From positions 1 through 64,000 of the forward strand of contig CAZSDK010000005.1 in assembly GCA_964605655.1 (NCBI GenBank): a DNA stretch of 64,000 nt. The letters run 5' to 3'. Shown here in pieces: positions 26,705 through 36,321 of this stretch. The DNA is from JAKLIX01 sp964605655. GTDB taxonomy: Bacteria; Bacteroidota; Bacteroidia; Bacteroidales; CAIXZF01. Each line of letters opens with the position of its first letter. Within the stretch, counting starts at the first letter, position 1. The notes beneath the pieces were generated by a model. That model was not told where the DNA came from and did not search any database. It saw only the letters and a program-made list of their open reading frames with translations. A program made the position numbers and the translations under genes.

Positions 26705-27868
26705 ATGGATACAAAATTTACATTTAGCCCTGCGTTGAAGATCAGTTGTTTCGTTCTGGTCGCCATTGGGGTCATCACCCTGGGATATGGTTTCTTCGCT
26801 TCCCCACAGCAGGCCTGGGCCAACGTGCTGCTGAACAACTACTTTTTCATCTGTGTGTCGATAGGGGCAGCCTTCTTCATGGCACTTCAGTACATCACAC
26901 AATCGGGGTGGTCGGCACAGTTCAAGAGAGTGCCCGAGGCCATGGGCTTTTATCTTCCGGCTGGGGCCGTCATCATGCTCCTGTTGTACTTCGGTTTAAA
27001 CAGCCTGTATCACTGGTCTCATCAGGAGGCCATTATCACCGATGCCATGATCCGTCACAAAGCACCTTATCTGAATCCCGGTTTTTTCATGATCCGGTTG
27101 GCGGTATTTTTCTTGCTATGGATAGGCATGAACCTCATCCTCAGAAGGTTGTCACTAAGGGAAGATGTGGAAGGAGGTCTGTCGTTTTTCCATAAGTCAG
27201 AAACCTACTCCAAGATATATATCTTCATTATCGCCATCACCTTCACCTTTGCCACCTTCGACTGGATCATGTCGATCGACGTACACTGGTATTCCACGCT
27301 GTTTGCCCTGAAGAACTTCGTCACGGCCTTTTACCACGGTGTGGCTGTCGTGGTACTTGTCGTCATCCTTTTGCATGAGAAGGGCGCCTATCCTTCCCTC
27401 AACAAAAGCCATCTCCTCGATTTCAGCCGTTATCTTTTCATGCTCAGCATCGTATGGGGCTATTTCTGGTTCTCCCAGTTCATGTTGATCTGGTACAGCA
27501 ACATCCCGGAAGAGACCATCTATTATGCCCGGCAATGGAGGGAAGGATACCTTTATATATTTTATATCAATGTGATCATCAACTGGTTCATTCCTTTTAT
27601 CCTGCTCCTGGCCAAAAGGATGGATCAGAACATCAAAGTGGTGAAATGGGTATCAGTGATACTCATCTTCGGTTTGTGGATTGACCTGTACACCCAGATC
27701 ATACCTGGAGCCGTCGGATCGCCGAAATTCGGGTTCATAGAGATCGGGAGCTGGCTCGGTTTCGCAGGTTTGTTCACCCTGCTGACGTTTATGGCCCTTT
27801 CCCGCACTGACCTGATACCGAAGCATCATCCCTACCTTAAGGAAAGCTTGCAACATCATGTGGAATAA
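26705..27868 (+). CDS. actF: Alternative complex III membrane subunit ActF
   Basis: 387 residues from ATG at 26705 (MDTKFTFSPALK); the longer frame from 26642 would overlap actE. About ten transmembrane helices in an NrfD-like fold related to ActC, with FDWIMSIDVHWYSTLFALK and FSQFMLIWYSNIPEET as recognisable family segments. Completes actABCDEF. Confidence 0.92.
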   Translation: MDTKFTFSPALKISCFVLVAIGVITLGYGFFASPQQAWANVLLNNYFFICVSIGAAFFMALQYITQSGWSAQFKRVPEAMGFYLPAGAVIMLLLYFGLNSLYHWSHQEAIITDAMIRHKAPYLNPGFFMIRLAVFFLLWIGMNLILRRLSLREDVEGGLSFFHKSETYSKIYIFIIAITFTFATFDWIMSIDVHWYSTLFALKNFVTAFYHGVAVVVLVVILLHEKGAYPSLNKSHLLDFSRYLFMLSIVWGYFWFSQFMLIWYSNIPEETIYYARQWREGYLYIFYINVIINWFIPFILLLAKRMDQNIKVVKWVSVILIFGLWIDLYTQIIPGAVGSPKFGFIEIGSWLGFAGLFTLLTFMALSRTDLIPKHHPYLKESLQHHVE

Positions 27869-27886
27869 TTTTAAAAATCAAATATC

Positions 27887-28675
27887 ATGAGACCCATCCT
27901 ACTCTCAGCGTTCCTGTTCTTTACACTGCCGGTGCTTTTTGCACAGCAGGGAGATCCTGCCGGAACGAACGACCCGGATATAGGTGTTGTGGAGCATCTC
28001 GACACCCTTCTTTCCCCTGACATCATGGTCGTGACCGAAACCAATGACACCGTACCCCTGGTGAGCCTGATCGATAAACCAACCATCCTGAACCTTGTTT
28101 ATTACCGTTGTCCGGGCATCTGCAGTCCTATTATGAACAGCCTGGCGGAAGTGGTGGATAAGATGGATATGGAGATAGGGAAAGACTACCAGATCCTGAC
28201 GGTAAGTTTCGATAAAAGGGAGGCCATAGACCTGGGGATCAAGAAGAAACAGAACTATCTGAATCAGTTAAAGAAGAAAATCGACCCTCAAGGCTGGAAG
28301 TTTTTCGTGGCCGACAGTGCCGATATCATGCGTCTGACGGAGACGGTCGGTTTCAAGTTCAAGCTGGTGGGACAGGATTACATCCATCCCGGCATGATCG
28401 CCATCTTCAGTCCTCAGGCCAAACTGACCCGTTACCTGTACGGGACCTATTTCCTGCCTTTTGAAGTAAAGCTCGCTCTCAGCGAAGCTTCCAAAGGGAT
28501 GTCAGGACCCACCATCAACCGTGTGTTGCAGTTCTGTTACACCTATGACCCCCAGGGAAGGCAGTACGTTCTCAACGTCACGAAACTCTCCGGGATCTTT
28601 ATCTTTTTCTTCGGCCTGGTATTCCTGGGCATACTGATTTTCAAGCCTAAACGTAAAAAAAACATCACTTCATAA
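27887..28675 (+). CDS. SCO1/SenC copper chaperone for cytochrome oxidase
   Basis: 262 residues. Signal peptide (about 1-20), thioredoxin-like Sco domain with the copper-binding pair in YYRCPGICSPIMNSL (CPGIC), a distal histidine in DYIHPGMIAIF, and a C-terminal transmembrane helix (SGIFIFFFGLVFLGILIF). Sco proteins help load the CuA site of subunit II, which matches its place just before ctaD. Confidence 0.93.
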   Translation: MRPILLSAFLFFTLPVLFAQQGDPAGTNDPDIGVVEHLDTLLSPDIMVVTETNDTVPLVSLIDKPTILNLVYYRCPGICSPIMNSLAEVVDKMDMEIGKDYQILTVSFDKREAIDLGIKKKQNYLNQLKKKIDPQGWKFFVADSADIMRLTETVGFKFKLVGQDYIHPGMIAIFSPQAKLTRYLYGTYFLPFEVKLALSEASKGMSGPTINRVLQFCYTYDPQGRQYVLNVTKLSGIFIFFFGLVFLGILIFKPKRKKNITS

Positions 28676-28685
28676 GCATCTTTCC

Positions 28686-30287
28686 ATGTCAGAATCAGCA
28701 TCATATCTGAACTTTTTCCAGGAAAAACAGGGCAGAAAAGGGATCCTTGCCTGGATACTTTCGACCGACCACAAGCGGATAGGCCTGATGTACCTATACA
28801 CCATCATGGTCTTTTTTCTCATTGGGGTCCTTTTAGGCCTGGGCATCAAACTGGAGTTGATCGCACCCGGGAAGACCCTCATGGGACCGCAGGTTTACAA
28901 CAGTTTCTTCACGGTCCACGGGGTGATCATGATCTTCGTGATAGTGATACCGGGACTCCCTGCCGTCTTCGGCAACTTTTTTCTTCCCATACTCATAGGG
29001 GCCAAAGACGTCTCGTTCCCAAAGCTCAACCTGATGTCATGGTATCTCTATATCATCGGGATCCTGACCGTGCTCTTCTCCCTTTTCACCTTTGGCGGAG
29101 CACCCGACACCGGATGGACCTTTTATGCCCCCTACAGTTTCAAGACCACGACCAATATGTTCCCGGCAGTGCTGGGAGCCTTCATCCTGGGATTCTCTTC
29201 CATCCTGACGGGACTGAACTTCATCACCACCATACACCGGCTTCGGGCACCGGGGATGACCTGGATGAAGATGCCGCTGTTCGCCTGGTCGCTTTATGGC
29301 ACCGGATGGATACAGATCTTTGCCACACCCATCGTAGGCATCACCCTGCTGATGATCATCGCCGAGCGTTTCCTGCAGATCGGTTTTTTCGACCCGGCCC
29401 TGGGGGGTGATCCCATCCTCTTTCAGCACCTCTTCTGGATCTATTCTCATCCTGCCGTGTATATCATGATCCTTCCAGCCATGGGTGTGATCTCCGAGAT
29501 CATCCCCACCTTTGCCCGGAAAGGCATCTTCGGTTATAATGCCATCGTGGCTTCCACCATGGCCATCGCCGTGGTGGGGTATTTTGTATGGGCCCATCAC
29601 ATGTTCACCTCAGGGATGAGCACCACGGCCCAGTTTGCGTTCTCCCTCATGACGTTCCTGGTTGCCATCCCCAGTGCCATCAAGGTATTCAACTGGGTCG
29701 CCACCCTGTACAAAGGCAGCATCCGCATAGAGGTGCCGCTGATCTGGGCCCTGGGGTTCATGTTCCTGTTCATGATCGGGGGCTTCACCGGGCTCTTCCT
29801 TGGCTCCGTTGCCACCGATGTTCATTTGCATAACACCACCTTCGTGGTGGCCCACTTCCATTATATAATCTTCGGAGGCATGGGTTCTGCTTTCTTTGGG
29901 GCTCTTCATTACTGGTTTCCAAAGATCTATGGCAAGATGTACGACAAATGGTGGGCCACGGTAGGCTGGGCCTTTTTCTTCATCGGCTTCAACATACTGT
30001 ATTTCCCCATGTTTATCCTTGGGTTCCAGGGGATGCCCAGGCGGTATTACGATTACATGGAACAGTTCCACGGCCTCAACACCCTGTCGACCATCGGTTC
30101 CTGGATCATGGTGACCGGTATCCTCATCATCATCTTTAACCTGATCAGGGCCTACAAAAACGGCACGCCTGCCGGAGACAACCCGTGGGAAGGCAGTTCA
30201 CTGGAATGGACCATACCCAGTCCTCCTCCCCTCGAAAACTTCGACCAGGTACCGACCTTCACCCACGAAAAACCCAATCTTCATTAA
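28686..30287 (+). CDS. ctaD: Cytochrome c oxidase subunit I, A2 (YSHPAVY) type
   Basis: 533 residues, 12 or more transmembrane helices. Heme a ligand in FTVHGVIMIF; CuB ligands in YSHPAVYI and VWAHHMFTSGM; heme a3/a ligands in VVAHFHYIIFGG. The usual proton-channel glutamate (HPEVY) is replaced by Ala in the YSHPAVY motif, the mark of A2-type oxidases such as caa3 of Rhodothermus. Catalytic subunit reducing O2 and pumping protons. Confidence 0.95.
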   Translation: MSESASYLNFFQEKQGRKGILAWILSTDHKRIGLMYLYTIMVFFLIGVLLGLGIKLELIAPGKTLMGPQVYNSFFTVHGVIMIFVIVIPGLPAVFGNFFLPILIGAKDVSFPKLNLMSWYLYIIGILTVLFSLFTFGGAPDTGWTFYAPYSFKTTTNMFPAVLGAFILGFSSILTGLNFITTIHRLRAPGMTWMKMPLFAWSLYGTGWIQIFATPIVGITLLMIIAERFLQIGFFDPALGGDPILFQHLFWIYSHPAVYIMILPAMGVISEIIPTFARKGIFGYNAIVASTMAIAVVGYFVWAHHMFTSGMSTTAQFAFSLMTFLVAIPSAIKVFNWVATLYKGSIRIEVPLIWALGFMFLFMIGGFTGLFLGSVATDVHLHNTTFVVAHFHYIIFGGMGSAFFGALHYWFPKIYGKMYDKWWATVGWAFFFIGFNILYFPMFILGFQGMPRRYYDYMEQFHGLNTLSTIGSWIMVTGILIIIFNLIRAYKNGTPAGDNPWEGSSLEWTIPSPPPLENFDQVPTFTHEKPNLH

Positions 30288-30298
30288 TAAAGTCACCT

Positions 30299-30907
30299 AT
30301 GGAATCCATCACACCTGTCCACCGCGATGACGAAGCGTCCAAACTCGGGATGTGGCTTTTCCTGTTTACCGAGATCCTGCTCTTCGGCGGACTATTTATC
30401 GTTTACTCCATATACCGTTTCAGGAACCCGGTGGCTTTTCACCTGGCAGGGGAAGAACTCAACGATACTTTTGGCATCATCAACACCGTGATCCTTCTTG
30501 TCAGCAGCATGACGGTCGCCATGTCGATCACGGCTATGCAAAAGTCCAATACCAAGCTCTGCATGAGACTTCTGATCGTTACCGTGGTTCTCGGACTAAT
30601 ATTCCTGGTGAATAAGTACTTCGAATGGAGCATCAAACTGGAACACGGGCTCTACCCGGGATCCAACTTCCTGAAAGAACTCGGCCACGGTGATACCTTG
30701 TTCTTCGGTCTTTACTTTATGATGACGGGTCTGCATGCCCTTCATATCATTGCAGGCCTTACCATCCTCATCGTGGTGATGACCTATATCAAAAAAAAGA
30801 AAGTCAGGCCCGACAAGTATGCCTTTCTTGAGAACGGAGGACTTTACTGGCACCTGGTCGATCTGATCTGGATCTTCCTGTTCCCTCTCTTTTACCTCAT
30901 CCATTAA
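30299..30907 (+). CDS. ctaE: Cytochrome c oxidase subunit III
   Basis: 202 residues from ATG at 30299 (MESITPVHRDDEASKLGMW); an upstream in-frame start would overlap ctaD. Five transmembrane helices, with FTEILLFGGLFIVY near the N-terminus, FGLYFMMTGLHALHIIAGL and a C-terminal YWHLVDLIWIFLFPLFY, all standard for subunit III. Confidence 0.93.
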   Translation: MESITPVHRDDEASKLGMWLFLFTEILLFGGLFIVYSIYRFRNPVAFHLAGEELNDTFGIINTVILLVSSMTVAMSITAMQKSNTKLCMRLLIVTVVLGLIFLVNKYFEWSIKLEHGLYPGSNFLKELGHGDTLFFGLYFMMTGLHALHIIAGLTILIVVMTYIKKKKVRPDKYAFLENGGLYWHLVDLIWIFLFPLFYLIH

Positions 30908-30918
30908 TACCTGCTGCC

Positions 30919-31203
30919 ATGACCGAACATAAAACCCATATCACTCCGTACGGATTGCATTTCTTTATCCTGATCTGCCTGCTGATCCTGACCTGGGCCA
31001 CGGTTTCCATCACGCGTATCAACCTGGGTGCACTGAGTGTGACTGCCGCCCTGTTGATCGCATCGCTGAAAGCAACACTGGTACTCATGTACTTCATGCA
31101 CCTCAAGTTCGACAACAAGATCATCCGGTGGAGCTTCACAGCCGTCATGGTCGTCTTTATACTGGTGATTGTTCTTACATTTTTTGATTATTTATTCAGA
31201 TAG
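30919..31203 (+). CDS. ctaF: Cytochrome c oxidase subunit IV, prokaryotic type
   Basis: 94 residues with three predicted transmembrane helices (LHFFILICLLILTWATVSI, LSVTAALLIASLKATLVLM and a C-terminal FTAVMVVFILVIVLTFF). The segment LIASLKATLVLMYFMHLKFD is characteristic of the small subunit IV family. Lies 11 bases after ctaE and 3 bases before ctaC. Confidence 0.9.
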   Translation: MTEHKTHITPYGLHFFILICLLILTWATVSITRINLGALSVTAALLIASLKATLVLMYFMHLKFDNKIIRWSFTAVMVVFILVIVLTFFDYLFR

Positions 31204-31206
31204 AAT

Positions 31207-32151
31207 ATGTTTACAGGCGCTTCAAATTTATCGACCGGCGTTGACAGGGCATTTTTGATCATCACCCTGGTCTCGGTGCTGTTTCTCGTTGCCATCACCG
31301 TCGTGATGCTGTATTTCGTTTACAGGTACCATGAGAAAAGGAATCCGGTCCCGACAGAAATCCATGGCAACAACAAACTTGAGATCCTCTGGACCGTCAT
31401 TCCCACCCTGATCGCCATGGTGATGTTCTATTACGGATGGAAAGGATGGATTCCCGTGAGGCATCCACCCAAAGATGCCCTGGTGGTCACGACCACTGCA
31501 CGTATGTGGTCGTTCAATTTCGACTACCCCAATGGTAAAAGCAGCAATATTCTTTATGTACCCCAGGGCAAACCCGTAAGAATGAACCTAAAAGCTGCTG
31601 ACATCCTTCACAGTGTCTTTATACCCGCCTTCAGGATCAAGCAGGATGCCGTACCCGGGAAAGACAACTTTGTCTGGTTCATCTCCGACAAGCCGGGAAC
31701 CTATGAACTGTTCTGCACGGAATATTGTGGTTTGCGTCACTCATACATGAATGCTGAGGTCAAAGTGCTTCCCCTTCCGGAGTTCGAGAAATGGTATAAA
31801 GACACGGCAGGAATGGTGGTCTCTTCCGGGCCTGGAGGACCTTCTCCTGCCAAAGCCGGGGCCAGGCTGCTGGAACAAAAAGGCTGTATAGCCTGTCATT
31901 CAGCAGACGGTTCAAAAATAGTGGGTCCCACTTTTAAAGGCATCTATGGGGAAAAGATCACCGTCATCACCAACGGACAGGAGAGAACCATCATCGTCGA
32001 TGACGAATACATCAAACGCTCCATCTATGATCCCGGGGCAGATGTGGTCAAAGGATTCAATCCCGGTCAGATGATCTCTTATAAGACTGAACTGAAGGAT
32101 GATCAGGTCGCCGATATCATTGAATATCTTAAAACCCTGAATGAAAAGTAA
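31207..32151 (+). CDS. ctaC: Cytochrome c oxidase subunit II with fused cytochrome c (caa3 type)
   Basis: 314 residues. Two N-terminal transmembrane helices and a cupredoxin domain with the CuA ligands: His in ILHSVFIPAFRIK and the motif FCTEYCGLRHSYM (C-x3-C-x3-H-x2-M). A C-terminal cytochrome c domain carries KGCIACHSADG (heme c), making this a caa3 oxidase that takes electrons directly from the complex III cytochromes. The end overlaps ctaB by 11 bases. Confidence 0.95.
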   Translation: MFTGASNLSTGVDRAFLIITLVSVLFLVAITVVMLYFVYRYHEKRNPVPTEIHGNNKLEILWTVIPTLIAMVMFYYGWKGWIPVRHPPKDALVVTTTARMWSFNFDYPNGKSSNILYVPQGKPVRMNLKAADILHSVFIPAFRIKQDAVPGKDNFVWFISDKPGTYELFCTEYCGLRHSYMNAEVKVLPLPEFEKWYKDTAGMVVSSGPGGPSPAKAGARLLEQKGCIACHSADGSKIVGPTFKGIYGEKITVITNGQERTIIVDDEYIKRSIYDPGADVVKGFNPGQMISYKTELKDDQVADIIEYLKTLNEK

Positions 32152-33028
32152 AGAAGGAAAGAACATCTTTTTCCTGGCTTTTGTCTTAGGAAAGTTCCGG
32201 ATTGCCCTTCCCATAACTTTCAGTGCTTTAACCGCTTACCTGGCATTCTATCCGCATTTTGACATCAGCCTGGTTTATATGGTCAGCGGGGTGTTCCTGC
32301 TGGCCAGCGCCGCCATGGCCATCAACCAGATACAGGAAAGGAAGACCGATGCCCTCATGGAAAGGACAAAATCCAGACCATTGCCTTCCGGGGACCTGAA
32401 CCTCTCCGAAGCTACCATCATTGCCATCCTTTTCCTGGTATCCGGGTCCGTCATCCTTTATCTTCCGCAAGGCATTTCACCGTTGATGGCAGGCTGGCTG
32501 ACCCTTGCCTGGTATAACCTCGTGTACACTCCTTTGAAAACCCGTACTTCATTTGCCGCTCTCCCCGGGTCGGTGGTGGGCGCCCTGCCTCCGGTCATCG
32601 GATGGCTGAGCGCGGGAGGATCTTTGAGTGATCACACCATCTGGCTGATCATGGCTTTCTTCTTCATAGGACAGGTGCCCCATTTCTGGCTGTTATTGTT
32701 GATGCATGGCGAAGATTACCGCCAGGCCGGACTGCCAGAACTCAGTGAGTATTTCACCGAAAAACAGGTTCGACGATTGATCTTTATGTGGATCTTCTGG
32801 TCGGTGATCATGGCCCTTTTCCTATCCCTGTTCGGTATCATCACACATACCGTGATTACCATACTGCTGGGTTTCCTGGGCCTGGTCATGGTTGGTGTTA
32901 CTTCCAGATTGCTGAAAACCAGTCAGAAACCAGCAAATTTCAGACTGATCTTCATTCAATTCAATATTTTTTATTTATTTGTAATGATTCTATTAATTGT
33001 TGATTCATTTTTAACACATTATTTATGA
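32141..33028 (+). CDS. ctaB: Protoheme IX farnesyltransferase (heme O synthase), UbiA family
   Basis: 295 residues, about nine transmembrane helices. The prenyl-diphosphate site is AINQIQERKTDALMERTKSR, with RPLPSG directly after. Converts heme b to heme O, the first step toward heme A. No ctaA (heme A synthase) is present in the window, so heme A formation must be encoded elsewhere or the oxidase may use heme O. Overlaps the next gene in an ATGA. Confidence 0.9.
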   Translation: MKSKEGKNIFFLAFVLGKFRIALPITFSALTAYLAFYPHFDISLVYMVSGVFLLASAAMAINQIQERKTDALMERTKSRPLPSGDLNLSEATIIAILFLVSGSVILYLPQGISPLMAGWLTLAWYNLVYTPLKTRTSFAALPGSVVGALPPVIGWLSAGGSLSDHTIWLIMAFFFIGQVPHFWLLLLMHGEDYRQAGLPELSEYFTEKQVRRLIFMWIFWSVIMALFLSLFGIITHTVITILLGFLGLVMVGVTSRLLKTSQKPANFRLIFIQFNIFYLFVMILLIVDSFLTHYL

Positions 33029-33339
33029 AAGGATTTCTTTTGATCCTGCTGGTGGTGCCGGCATTATTCCTCGCCTGTAACAACAACCAGGGCAAGGCCG
33101 GCGACAGTAAAACCACCGGTGCCGCTGCCCTGAAAACCATAGAGGTCAAGGTGGAAGGGATGAGTTGTACCAGTTGCGAGAACACCATACAGGAATCGGT
33201 GCAAAAGCTTCCCGGCATCTCCTCGGTGAAGGCCGACCACCAGGCCAAAAAGACAACGGTCACCTATGACACCACCAAGACCAATGTCGCCTCTATTAAA
33301 GAAGCCATAGGGAAATGCGGCTACCAGGTGGTGGAATGA
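33025..33339 (+). CDS. Heavy-metal-associated (HMA) domain lipoprotein
   Basis: 104 residues. A lipoprotein signal (VVPALFLAC) is followed by a low-complexity linker and one HMA domain with the metal-binding motif EGMSCTSCEN (CxxC) and CGYQVVE at the end. HMA domains bind Cu(I) and similar soft metals. Lying in the periplasm and coupled to ctaB by a 4-base overlap, it is a good candidate for copper delivery to the caa3 oxidase alongside Sco (inference). Confidence 0.85.
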   Translation: MKGFLLILLVVPALFLACNNNQGKAGDSKTTGAAALKTIEVKVEGMSCTSCENTIQESVQKLPGISSVKADHQAKKTTVTYDTTKTNVASIKEAIGKCGYQVVE

Positions 33340-33375
33340 GGCTTGCCTTTTCAGAACCAATATTGTCGGAACTTC

Positions 33376-33594
33376 ATGCATAACAACCTCTTTTACAGAA
33401 TATTCCGCTTTTACTACGAAGGCTTCAGGAATATGACCATTGGTAAGACCTTATGGATCATCATCCTGGTTAAACTTTTTGTGCTTTTTGTCGTCATCAA
33501 ACTGCTGTTCTTCCCCAATTTCCTGAACAGCAGGTTCTCCACTGATGAAGAAAGAAGCAATTATGTGATTGATCAGTTAACTCAAAAAAAATAA
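33376..33594 (+). CDS. DUF4492 small membrane protein preceding cydA
   Basis: 72 residues from ATG at 33376 (MHNNLFYRIFRFYYEGFRNM); a TTG start at 33343 is possible but less family-like. One transmembrane helix (GKTLWIIILVKLFVLFVVIKL) is followed by FFPNFLNSRFSTDEERSNYV. DUF4492 proteins are found directly upstream of cydA in Bacteroidota; role in bd oxidase assembly is unproven. It ends 2 bases before cydA. Confidence 0.85.
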   Translation: MHNNLFYRIFRFYYEGFRNMTIGKTLWIIILVKLFVLFVVIKLLFFPNFLNSRFSTDEERSNYVIDQLTQKK

Positions 33595-33596
33595 CA

Positions 33597-35144
33597 ATGA
33601 CGGAAACATTACAATCATCCCTTGTCGACTGGTCACGGGGGCAATTTGCCCTGACGGCCATGTACCACTGGATTTTCGTGCCATTGACACTGGGACTCGG
33701 ATTTCTTGTAGCTTTTATGGAATCCATTTATGTGAAGACCGGTGATCCCGAGTGGAAGAAACTCACCAAATTCTGGATGACCCTGTTTGGGATCAATTTT
33801 GCCATAGGTGTGGCTACCGGCATCATCCTTGAGTTTGAGTTCGGCACTAACTGGTCGAACTATTCCTGGTTCGTGGGGGACATCTTCGGTGCTCCCCTGG
33901 CCGTTGAAGGCATACTGGCCTTCTTCATGGAGTCGACTTTCATCGCATTGATGTTTTTCGGATGGAACAAACTGAGCAAAAGGGCCCACCTGGTGTCGAC
34001 CTGGCTTACTGCTTTCGGTGCGAATCTGTCTGCCATGTGGATCCTCATCGCCAATGCCTGGATGCAAATGCCAGTAGGCATGAGCTTTAATCCTGAAACA
34101 GCCCGTAATGAGATGCAGAACTTCTGGGAGGTCTTCCTTTCTCCGATGGCAGTCGACAAGTTTCTGCACACCATTACCTCGGGTTATGTGCTTGCTTCTG
34201 TCTTTGTGGTGGCCATCAGCTCCTGGTATTTACTGAGAAAGAGAAACCAGGTATTCGCCAAACGCAGCATACTGGTTGCCAGCGTCTTTGGTCTGCTTGC
34301 CATCATTGGTAACATCTTCTGGGGTGACAGCTCCGCCCGTCAGGTCGCACAGAAGCAACCCATGAAATTTGCTTCTTTTGAAGGATTGTATGTGGGAACA
34401 AAAGGAGCCGGGCTCACGACCATTGGTGTGGTTTCAAGGACCGGGGAAGATCCTACCATGGAAAATTATACCGACTTCGCGTTCAGGATAGAAATCCCCA
34501 ATATGCTATCCTATCTTGCCTATAAGGATTTCGGAGCCTTTGTCCCCGGCATTAAGGATTTGGTGGAAGGCAATGAGAAAGAAGGAATCATGCCCATCAT
34601 GGAAAAAGTGAGAAAGGGCAGGATGGCCATCGATGCCCTGGCACGGTACAAACAGGCCAGGAAGGACCAGGATCCTGTCATGGCCAATGAAGCGCTGGAA
34701 GTTCTCAAGGAGAACTACAAATACTTTGGCTATGGATATTTTAACGACCCCAACGACCTGGTCCCCAACATCCCCCTCACCTTTTACAGCTTCCGCATCA
34801 TGGTGGCGCTGGGCTTCTGGTTCCTGATACTCTTCTGTGTTTTCCTTGTACTCCTGGTAAAGAAACGGCTGGAACATGCCCGGTTTTGGCAGCGTGCCGC
34901 CCTGATCACACTGCCCCTGGCTTATTTGACAGAGCAAATGGGCTGGATCACCGCTGAAATGGGCAGGCAACCCTGGGTCATCCAGGACCTGATGCCCACC
35001 AAAGCCGCCGTATCACATATCAATACGGGTACGGTACAGATCACCTTTGTGTTGTTCGCTGTCGTTTTCACCTTATTGCTAATTGCAGAAATTAAAATCA
35101 TGACCAGGCAGATCAAGCTGGGTCCCAAAGATGGAGGACAATAA
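33597..35144 (+). CDS. cydA: Cytochrome bd ubiquinol/menaquinol oxidase subunit I
   Basis: 515 residues, multi-spanning. Heme ligands are recognisable: His in TAMYHWIFVPLTLG (heme b595), His in KFLHTITSGYVL and Met in FYSFRIMVALGFW (heme b558). The family motif GRQPWVIQDLMPT is near the C-terminus. The quinol-binding Q-loop lies between about residues 250 and 395 (includes QPMKFASFEG). High-affinity, non-pumping O2 reductase. Confidence 0.95.
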   Translation: MTETLQSSLVDWSRGQFALTAMYHWIFVPLTLGLGFLVAFMESIYVKTGDPEWKKLTKFWMTLFGINFAIGVATGIILEFEFGTNWSNYSWFVGDIFGAPLAVEGILAFFMESTFIALMFFGWNKLSKRAHLVSTWLTAFGANLSAMWILIANAWMQMPVGMSFNPETARNEMQNFWEVFLSPMAVDKFLHTITSGYVLASVFVVAISSWYLLRKRNQVFAKRSILVASVFGLLAIIGNIFWGDSSARQVAQKQPMKFASFEGLYVGTKGAGLTTIGVVSRTGEDPTMENYTDFAFRIEIPNMLSYLAYKDFGAFVPGIKDLVEGNEKEGIMPIMEKVRKGRMAIDALARYKQARKDQDPVMANEALEVLKENYKYFGYGYFNDPNDLVPNIPLTFYSFRIMVALGFWFLILFCVFLVLLVKKRLEHARFWQRAALITLPLAYLTEQMGWITAEMGRQPWVIQDLMPTKAAVSHINTGTVQITFVLFAVVFTLLLIAEIKIMTRQIKLGPKDGGQ

Positions 35145-35146
35145 TC

Positions 35147-36301
35147 ATGTTTGAAACATTATCACATCTGGCCCTGCAACAGTATTGGTGGGCCATCGTC
35201 TCACTGCTTGCTGCCTTACTCGTATTTTTATTGTTCGTCCAGGGCGGACAGACCCTGATCTATCACCTGGGCAAGACCGAATCAGAGCAAAAGCTCATCG
35301 TCAACTCCCTGGGGCGAAAATGGGAATTCACCTTCACCACCCTCGTCACTTTTGGAGGAGCATTTTTCGCCTCCTTTCCCCTGTTCTATTCAACCAGTTT
35401 CGGTGGCGCTTACTGGGTTTGGATACTCATCCTGTTCTGTTTTATCGTACAGGCAGTTTCTTATGAATACCGGTCGAAGCCGGCAAACTTTCTGGGTAGA
35501 AGAACTTATGATATCTTTCTGTTTATCAATGGTTTATTTGGCACGATTCTGCTGGGTACCGCTGTCAGTACCTTTTTTACCGGATCCCTGTTCTCCGTGA
35601 ATAAGATAAACCTGACCAACATCGGCAATCCGGTGATTTCCGTCTGGGAGTCACCCTGGAGAGGCGTGGAAGCTGCCTTCAATATTCAGAACCTGGCTCT
35701 GGGACTGGGCATCTTCTTCCTGGCCAGGGTGCTGGGAATCCTTTACCTGATGAACAACGTCAATGACAAGAACATCTTTGCAAGGGCCAAAAGGCAGCTC
35801 TGGATCAATGCCATCCCTTTTCTGGTCTTTTTCCTTTTCTGGCTGATCCGCCTGCTTTTCCTGGAAGGATTCGCTTACGATCCTGCCACCCGTATGGTTT
35901 TCAGGGAAGAGTACAAATACCTTCACAATTTCATTCAGATGCCGGTGAATACAGTGATCTTCCTGCTGGGTGTGGTGGGTGTCCTTTTTGGGATCGGGAA
36001 GTCGCTATTTACTTCATGGAACAAAGGAATATGGTATGCAGGTGCCGGTACCGTACTTACCGTTTTTGCCCTCTTCCTGCTGGCAGGGTTTAATCACACC
36101 GCATACTATCCCTCCACATTTGACCTGCAAAGCTCCCTCACTATTGAAAATAGCTCTTCCAGCAAATACTCCCTAACGGTGATGAGTTATGTCTCCCTTC
36201 TGGTGCCTTTTGTCCTGGCATATATTTACTGGGCATGGAGAGCTATGAACAAGAAACCGATGGATATCACAGAGATCGAAACCGATAGCCATGTATATTA
36301 A
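35147..36301 (+). CDS. cydB: Cytochrome bd oxidase subunit II
   Basis: 384 residues, eight or more transmembrane helices, beginning with FETLSHLALQQYWWAIVSLL and FVQGGQTLIYHLGKTESE, typical of CydB. Contains SPWRGVEAAFNIQNLALGLG and a C-terminal YVSLLVPFVLAYIYWAWRAM helix. It starts 2 bases after cydA. Confidence 0.94.
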   Translation: MFETLSHLALQQYWWAIVSLLAALLVFLLFVQGGQTLIYHLGKTESEQKLIVNSLGRKWEFTFTTLVTFGGAFFASFPLFYSTSFGGAYWVWILILFCFIVQAVSYEYRSKPANFLGRRTYDIFLFINGLFGTILLGTAVSTFFTGSLFSVNKINLTNIGNPVISVWESPWRGVEAAFNIQNLALGLGIFFLARVLGILYLMNNVNDKNIFARAKRQLWINAIPFLVFFLFWLIRLLFLEGFAYDPATRMVFREEYKYLHNFIQMPVNTVIFLLGVVGVLFGIGKSLFTSWNKGIWYAGAGTVLTVFALFLLAGFNHTAYYPSTFDLQSSLTIENSSSSKYSLTVMSYVSLLVPFVLAYIYWAWRAMNKKPMDITEIETDSHVY

Positions 36302-36321
36302 TCCTTATTCATCAGAATGAC

